Of a DNA stretch of 64,000 nt, positions 59,681 to 64,000 are shown piece after piece. The stretch is taken from NCBI RefSeq assembly GCF_900155965.1, contig NZ_FTMG01000014.1, positions 1 through 64,000 of the forward strand. The letters run 5' to 3'. The position numbers and the translations under genes are program-made. The notes under the pieces are model-generated. The model saw nothing but the letters and a program-made list of their open reading frames with translations, had not been told where the DNA came from and did no database searches. The first letter of the stretch is position 1. Each line of letters opens with the position of its first letter. Source of the DNA: Mucilaginibacter lappiensis (GTDB lineage: Bacteria > Bacteroidota > Bacteroidia > Sphingobacteriales > Sphingobacteriaceae).

Positions 59681-62047
59681 CTATTGCAGGTTGGCCTGGG
59701 TTACGTAAAAATAAGTTTTGCCGTTTGATGTAAAATGCTGGTTAACCAACACCGAACGTTTAACCTGTTCGCTGCTGTGCACCAAAAATTTAATGTATCC
59801 TTCAAACTGCGCCTGTGGCATATCCCCTCTTAAATCGGCCACTTTGGTATTCAGGAAACTATTTTTACCCGGTAAAGGCAAACCGGTAACTGTTTTAAAG
59901 TAGGTGCCCAGTGACATGTTTTTAATATCGCCCTTTGACATCTTTTGATTTAATCGTTTCCTGATGATATCAACATAATTTCTGAACAATTTTTTACGAT
60001 AATCTGAAGCATCCTGCTGCAGGTTTTCACCGATCATTAAGGAAAGGATATCGGTTAACTGGTTATACTCCTGCTCGTTTAATATCAACAGGTACTGTAA
60101 TTGCCCCGGATGCTGGCTTACTACATTTGCCGGCAACTGCGCATTAATAAAATACTTAAAGGCGTTATGCGGCATATCATTGCCGAGGTCGTTCGCAGCC
60201 GGGCTTACCTGTGCAATTACGCCTGGTTGTACATAACGGTTTTCGCGCCCGGTAAGTCTAAAGGCGCTATCCAGCGCGTGCACCTGGGTATTGATGTCAT
60301 AATCTGTCTCCCGCATCAAACGATCAACCGATAAGCGCATAGCCTGGTTGGTTTTTACAACACCTTTGGGCGGGAAAACCACAGCGCCCTGTATCATACT
60401 GTTTTTAGGATAATCGAGGTAAAAGGAGATGGAATCAGAAAGCGAGGTATTAAACTGCTGTACATTGCTCAAGCCCTCGCCGGTAATCATGCGTTGTTTT
60501 TTAAGATCGGCCAGTTTTATAGCTGATTGAGAAACAATTCGCCTTGCCTGTATTACAAAATCATTATAGATAGGGTTATAATCACTAAATACCTGTATGG
60601 CCAGCAAGCGGGCATCTGCGGCAGCTACCTGATCAGCTTCATTAGCTATATCATCCGCAGTATAATCGGCAGACCCCGTGGTACCTATCAGCACAATCAG
60701 GTTGGTTTCGTTGGTATGCCCTTTAAACAGGCTTAAGGCCGTATTTATTCCTTCAAACACCGGCTGGTTTTGCAAGGTAGTACCGCAACCATTGGTTACG
60801 GATGCCTGTTTGTCAAAATATTTTACAAGCTCCCGGTAATCAGTTGTAAAGTTCATTTTATTGATACCTCCTGACGGGCAATCCTGCGCATTTCGGTATA
60901 CCACGCCACCGTACATCATGTGATTCCCTTTTGCATGGGCATTAAATATGTTTTCAAATGATTGGATGGTACTGGTTATTCCCGAGAAATAGCTGCGCAT
61001 AGTACTGCCGCCATCAACCACAAAAACAACATTAATGTGATGGATATTTTTGCGGATGTTCAGGTAATCCAGGTATTTGAGATGCCCACCCTTAACATTA
61101 AGAATGCTATTGTTTGATTTATCATATACATCTACAGCCAATCCGGTTCCTAATTTATCACCAGGGCTTAGTGCGTTCCCTGTAATTACCGGTAAACTCC
61201 GCAGCACCGGCTCATCCGACGTTATCAAAGGATCAAATTTAAAGTAGGTACTGGTAGCTGGCGGAGCGCCCACCAATATGGCCTGATTAATAGCTGTTGC
61301 AGCCGAATCATCAGCATCGGTAATATTATTTTTAGCCGAACCAATGTATAAACGGTTACCCCAGTTATGTAAAGCATCGGCCGCTACCCATCCATAAACG
61401 CTACGGGATGCGCTGTCGGCTACAAGCTGCCCTTCAGAACCTACCAGCATTTTCTTACCATCGTCTGATTTCTTGAATACATACACGATGTTATTTAACG
61501 CAAGTTTTGCTTTTTTACGCTCTAACTCCGGCGAGGTGAATACATACAATGAATCTGTTTTGTCATAATAAAAATCGGGCATCAAGAGCGGATTTTTACC
61601 ACTGATAACCGCTATATATTTACTGGGATAGGTACCGTGATTAATAAATGCCGATTGCCATAATAAAACTTTCGACTTACTGATCCAACCATAACTCTGA
61701 CTTGATTTTTTATTGGTGAGCTTGCGGCCCTGTACCATTCCAGGCTGATATTTGATGAGTTTTATATAACCATTTCTTTCTTCGCTTACATAAAACGGAT
61801 CCATGAACTTTAATTTTTTCATGATCAGCGTACCTCCCGGTGAGGTGTAGGTATAATTCTCGTCGCGATCAGAAAAAACTATCCATGGCAAACCAGTCTT
61901 ATCATCGCTGTTATAGATATTGGTATTTTCATTCGGCTTTTCAAATGCCGCAGGCAGTGTTACTACCTTCTTACTGATGGAAACCGGCGACTGCGCGTTC
62001 ACCGAAAAACAGGAAAGCAGCAGTAACATTATTAAAATATTTTTCAT
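59681..62047 (-). CDS. tssR: TssR, Bacteroidota T6SS envelope protein
   Basis: A 788-residue exported protein. I start at the ATG at 62047 (MKNILIMLLLLSCFSVNAQ, signal peptide to 19). Two SH3-like segments (GWISKSKVLLW, 120-130; GWVAADALHNW, 220-230) precede a von Willebrand A-type domain from about 335. Its metal motif is DGGST at 345-349, altered from the canonical DxSxS. TssR is a hallmark of subtype iii systems and part of the periplasmic/outer-membrane complex with TssN, O, P and Q. It lies between the tssP-like gene and tssH. Confidence 0.9.
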   Translation of the reverse strand: MKNILIMLLLLSCFSVNAQSPVSISKKVVTLPAAFEKPNENTNIYNSDDKTGLPWIVFSDRDENYTYTSPGGTLIMKKLKFMDPFYVSEERNGYIKLIKYQPGMVQGRKLTNKKSSQSYGWISKSKVLLWQSAFINHGTYPSKYIAVISGKNPLLMPDFYYDKTDSLYVFTSPELERKKAKLALNNIVYVFKKSDDGKKMLVGSEGQLVADSASRSVYGWVAADALHNWGNRLYIGSAKNNITDADDSAATAINQAILVGAPPATSTYFKFDPLITSDEPVLRSLPVITGNALSPGDKLGTGLAVDVYDKSNNSILNVKGGHLKYLDYLNIRKNIHHINVVFVVDGGSTMRSYFSGITSTIQSFENIFNAHAKGNHMMYGGVVYRNAQDCPSGGINKMNFTTDYRELVKYFDKQASVTNGCGTTLQNQPVFEGINTALSLFKGHTNETNLIVLIGTTGSADYTADDIANEADQVAAADARLLAIQVFSDYNPIYNDFVIQARRIVSQSAIKLADLKKQRMITGEGLSNVQQFNTSLSDSISFYLDYPKNSMIQGAVVFPPKGVVKTNQAMRLSVDRLMRETDYDINTQVHALDSAFRLTGRENRYVQPGVIAQVSPAANDLGNDMPHNAFKYFINAQLPANVVSQHPGQLQYLLILNEQEYNQLTDILSLMIGENLQQDASDYRKKLFRNYVDIIRKRLNQKMSKGDIKNMSLGTYFKTVTGLPLPGKNSFLNTKVADLRGDMPQAQFEGYIKFLVHSSEQVKRSVLVNQHFTSNGKTYFYVTQANLQ

Positions 62048-62087
62048 TTTGATAGGTGCATATATTAGGTTCATTGATAATGGTTTA

Positions 62088-63047
62088 TTATTTGGCCCGT
62101 CTTGGAGCGCCATTCGAGGTAGATGAATGCTGTTTAACAGTAAGCATACTTGAACAGCTTGATTTGGCTCTCAAGGTTACCTGAGCTTCATCAATATTAA
62201 TGCCCCCGCCAAAAGTGAGGCGCATACAATACGAGTAAAAGTCGGTTTGTTTACTATCCCCATTGGCTTCCAGGTTAACGGTTACTTTTTCATCACCGCA
62301 GAAATATTTGTTAACGAGGTAATAGTAATTGGTATTAAAATCGGCTCCGTTGGCAATGGCTTGCAAGTGTGCCCGGATATCGTCAATCACTTTACGCTCG
62401 CCTTCGCCGGGTGTTACAATGGCGTTAACTGTCGAATCCGGGTTTGTTATCAGCATACGATGATAAACAGGGTGTTTACTTTTATCGGTACTGAGCTTTA
62501 TAAAGTAGGTTCCGGGGTTATGATAGGTATATAAAGCAGTAGATCCCTTAACGTCAACCCTGCCGGTTTCGCCAAATGACCATTCATATATCCTGGCATT
62601 TCCCTGTGCTTCCAGCCTGATCTGTTCATTAACAATACCCTGCGTAGGCCCGTTAATAACCATTAGGGTATCAACAGATTGCACAATGGTATCTTTAACA
62701 TTTACCGGAAACTGCTGCTTTAAAGTACCGTCAATAGTAATTCGTACAATGTAATCGCCGGGGCGTTTAAATTTATAACTCCCGTTTTGAAGGTTTGATT
62801 TATCGCCGTTGCCAAACTCCCATACCCAGCTTTTAGCATTCGCTGTATTGTCTGAGTATACCAGGTTTTCGTTTAAAAATATCTCGTCTTTTAACAGCCG
62901 GGCATTAACTGTTCTTTTATCAAATAATGAGCTTTTAAATAAAAAGATCAATGCGGCAATAATGAGTATACCAACTATAATATATAGGAAGGCATAGGTT
63001 TGCCTGTTGGTATCCACGGCTCGGCCGCTGTTGTAATCGTCTTTCAT
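62088..63047 (-). CDS. TssP-like PKD-domain membrane protein
   Basis: A 319-residue single-pass protein. Short cytoplasmic end, membrane helix at about 18-38, then two PKD-type domains in the periplasm: about 55-115 (SWVWEFGNGDKS, RPGDYIVRITIDG) and about 130-200 (YEWSFGETG, HNPGTYFIKLSTD). A C-terminal region with two Cys in RAKSSCSSM follows. The position beside tssR and the tssO-like gene suggests TssP, part of the subtype iii envelope complex. I cannot exclude another name in the TssN-O-P-Q set. Confidence 0.7.
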   Translation of the reverse strand: MKDDYNSGRAVDTNRQTYAFLYIIVGILIIAALIFLFKSSLFDKRTVNARLLKDEIFLNENLVYSDNTANAKSWVWEFGNGDKSNLQNGSYKFKRPGDYIVRITIDGTLKQQFPVNVKDTIVQSVDTLMVINGPTQGIVNEQIRLEAQGNARIYEWSFGETGRVDVKGSTALYTYHNPGTYFIKLSTDKSKHPVYHRMLITNPDSTVNAIVTPGEGERKVIDDIRAHLQAIANGADFNTNYYYLVNKYFCGDEKVTVNLEANGDSKQTDFYSYCMRLTFGGGINIDEAQVTLRAKSSCSSMLTVKQHSSTSNGAPRRAK

Positions 63048-63091
63048 TGGTTTAAAGGTTTGTGTTTTTATAGTGATGTGATGTTTTGCGT

Positions 63092-63580
63092 TTATCTGCT
63101 GGATCCAAGGCTTTGCTGCAATTGCCGGGTTGATAGTTTACAATCGTCAAGCAGTTTACTAAGCCGGTTGATGTCGCCGTAATTGCCGGTGAGTTCGCGT
63201 TTATCATAAAACAGGTTCTCAAACAATTTTGAAGCATGAATAAAACATTTATACCGGCTATCATACGGGCGGCGGTTATAATACGAACGTATGGCACCTA
63301 TGGAGTTTCTGATATCGTTTTCCAAAAAAAGTGCCTGTACATTGGGGTTAAACTTTACAATATGCGTATAGGTAGTATCAACCGTAGGTATAGCTTGTGT
63401 AACCAGGGTTTCAAACTCATCCTCTTCGGCTATCCGTTTGGAAAACTCATCTTTTGATATAGTTGCACCATCGTCATAGTTATAAAATATGGCCGTACAC
63501 AATATGGATGATGTTATCAGAAACATTCCTAAAAACAAAAGGAACTTTTCTCTCCGCTCTTTTAAATTGAACTTTAGCAT
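63092..63580 (-). CDS. TssO-like transmembrane protein
   Basis: A 162-residue protein: NLKERREKF at the N-terminus, one membrane helix at about 13-32, then a charged periplasmic helical domain (SKRIAEEDEFETLVTQAIP, followed by KLFENLFYDKREL). Length, single N-terminal helix and the KERREKFLLF opening fit TssO of Bacteroidota T6SS. Next to the PKD protein and TssR it would join the envelope complex. Confidence 0.72.
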   Translation of the reverse strand: MLKFNLKERREKFLLFLGMFLITSSILCTAIFYNYDDGATISKDEFSKRIAEEDEFETLVTQAIPTVDTTYTHIVKFNPNVQALFLENDIRNSIGAIRSYYNRRPYDSRYKCFIHASKLFENLFYDKRELTGNYGDINRLSKLLDDCKLSTRQLQQSLGSSR

Positions 63581-63585
63581 ATAAT

Positions 63586-64000
63586 TTAATAATGTGAAAA
63601 CCGGCCACTAAGCTTGCTGACAGCCGATTTATTTATTTTATTACACGACTCCAATTGCGAACGAAGACTTTCTATCTGGAAACGGGTGGTAAATAACGAA
63701 TCTTTAATACTGGCTATAGTGGCAATATGATTGCTTAATTTTTTATACAGATCGAAACTTTTAAGCGGATAAGGGTTGTTCTGGAGCTTATCAAGAATAT
63801 GTTGATTACTCTCCTGAATATCATTAAGCAGGATATTTTGATTGTTTAGTTCCTCTGAATTCATTTTTGAATATTGCGACAACTGTTGCATGCGCATCAG
63901 AATCAGCTCGAAATTATTGTTGATATCATTACGGATAGCTACTAACTGGTCGGTTTGCTTCACTTTGGCATTAAGCAATACCATTTCGCGGCTCGAGGTG
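63586..64000 (-). CDS. Coiled-coil protein of the T6SS locus (cut by window edge)
   Basis: The frame stays open to the right edge, so the N-terminus is probably outside the window; an internal ATG at 63984 would give 132 residues. What is visible is almost entirely helical: heptad-like, rich in Asn, Gln and Leu (ELILMRMQQLSQYSKM, LLNDIQESNQHILDKL), with no membrane helix. It ends 5 bp before the tssO-like gene and is surely co-transcribed. It may be another envelope or baseplate component; I do not assign one. Confidence 0.55.
   Translation of the reverse strand, partial: TSSREMVLLNAKVKQTDQLVAIRNDINNNFELILMRMQQLSQYSKMNSEELNNQNILLNDIQESNQHILDKLQNNPYPLKSFDLYKKLSNHIATIASIKDSLFTTRFQIESLRSQLESCNKINKSAVSKLSGRFSHY

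Noticed and set aside
62048..62113. Upstream start for TssR
   Set aside because: It would place 22 polar residues before a perfect signal peptide; the ATG at 62047 is preferred.
1..64000. CRISPR arrays, tRNA or rRNA genes, transposases, integrases
   Set aside because: I looked for regular short repeats with equal spacers, cloverleaf-like segments and transposase motifs and found none.

Overview
The window looks like a chromosomal segment from a Bacteroidota bacterium of the Sphingobacteriaceae, most like Mucilaginibacter or Pedobacter. This rests on gene content and style only: promoters of the TTTG / TAnnTTTG type, weak Shine-Dalgarno sequences, secreted proteins of Bacteroidota-typical families (DUF922, M57, PepSY-like), many hairpin-forming intergenic repeats, and above all the Bacteroidota-only type VI secretion system (subtype iii, with TssR, TssP-like and TssO-like proteins). 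No tRNA, rRNA, CRISPR array, transposase or phage gene was seen.

From 1 to about 41 kb the DNA is ordinary core and accessory chromosome in short operons on both strands. It holds a PepSY-like protein, a DUF4407 membrane protein, a rhodanese/small membrane protein/prohibitin operon, an AraC regulator next to a secreted alpha/beta hydrolase, a dipeptide epimerase, an M14 peptidase with a rhomboid protease, a barrel protein with a YjbR protein (both on TTG starts), peptidase T with a GNAT enzyme, an SPFH protein, an ArsR/AHSA1 pair, a DPP-IV-like S9 peptidase, a CapA lipoprotein, an NlpC/P60 peptidase, and the pyruvate dehydrogenase E1-alpha and E2 genes. Next come trpE-trpG-trpC behind a transcription attenuator that encodes a 25-residue leader peptide with two adjacent Trp codons. 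Then follow an NmrA-like reductase, an M57 lipoprotein protease, a repeat protein, an EamA transporter, DoxX/Crp, SDR/AraC and SDR/TetR pairs.

From about 41.1 kb to the right edge everything is on the minus strand and forms one type VI secretion locus. In transcription order from the edge: a coiled-coil gene cut by the edge, tssO-like, tssP-like (PKD), tssR, tssH (ClpV), tssB, tssC, a terminator, a flavodoxin-fold oxidoreductase, two tssD (Hcp) genes each followed by a hairpin, then a muramidase-like effector with a lipoprotein that is its likely immunity protein. After these come two parallel cassettes, each made of vgrG, adaptor-like gene, PAAR-like effector and immunity gene(s). The vgrG genes are almost identical over about 355 codons and then have different tails. 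A remnant of the lipoprotein immunity gene in front of the second vgrG shows how the cassette was copied. The second cassette carries what looks like a PoNe DNase effector with a DUF1911 (PoNi) immunity protein. The first carries an unrecognised, membrane-embedded PAAR-like effector followed by two small membrane proteins and a TPR protein. The baseplate and remaining membrane genes (tssE, F, G, K, N, Q) are not in the window and are expected beyond the right edge.

The intergenic DNA is rich in repeats of several kinds: a TTTACATGGTTTACAC-ended AT-rich element (three copies), G/C-rich inverted repeats, and palindromes built from jumbled low-complexity words.
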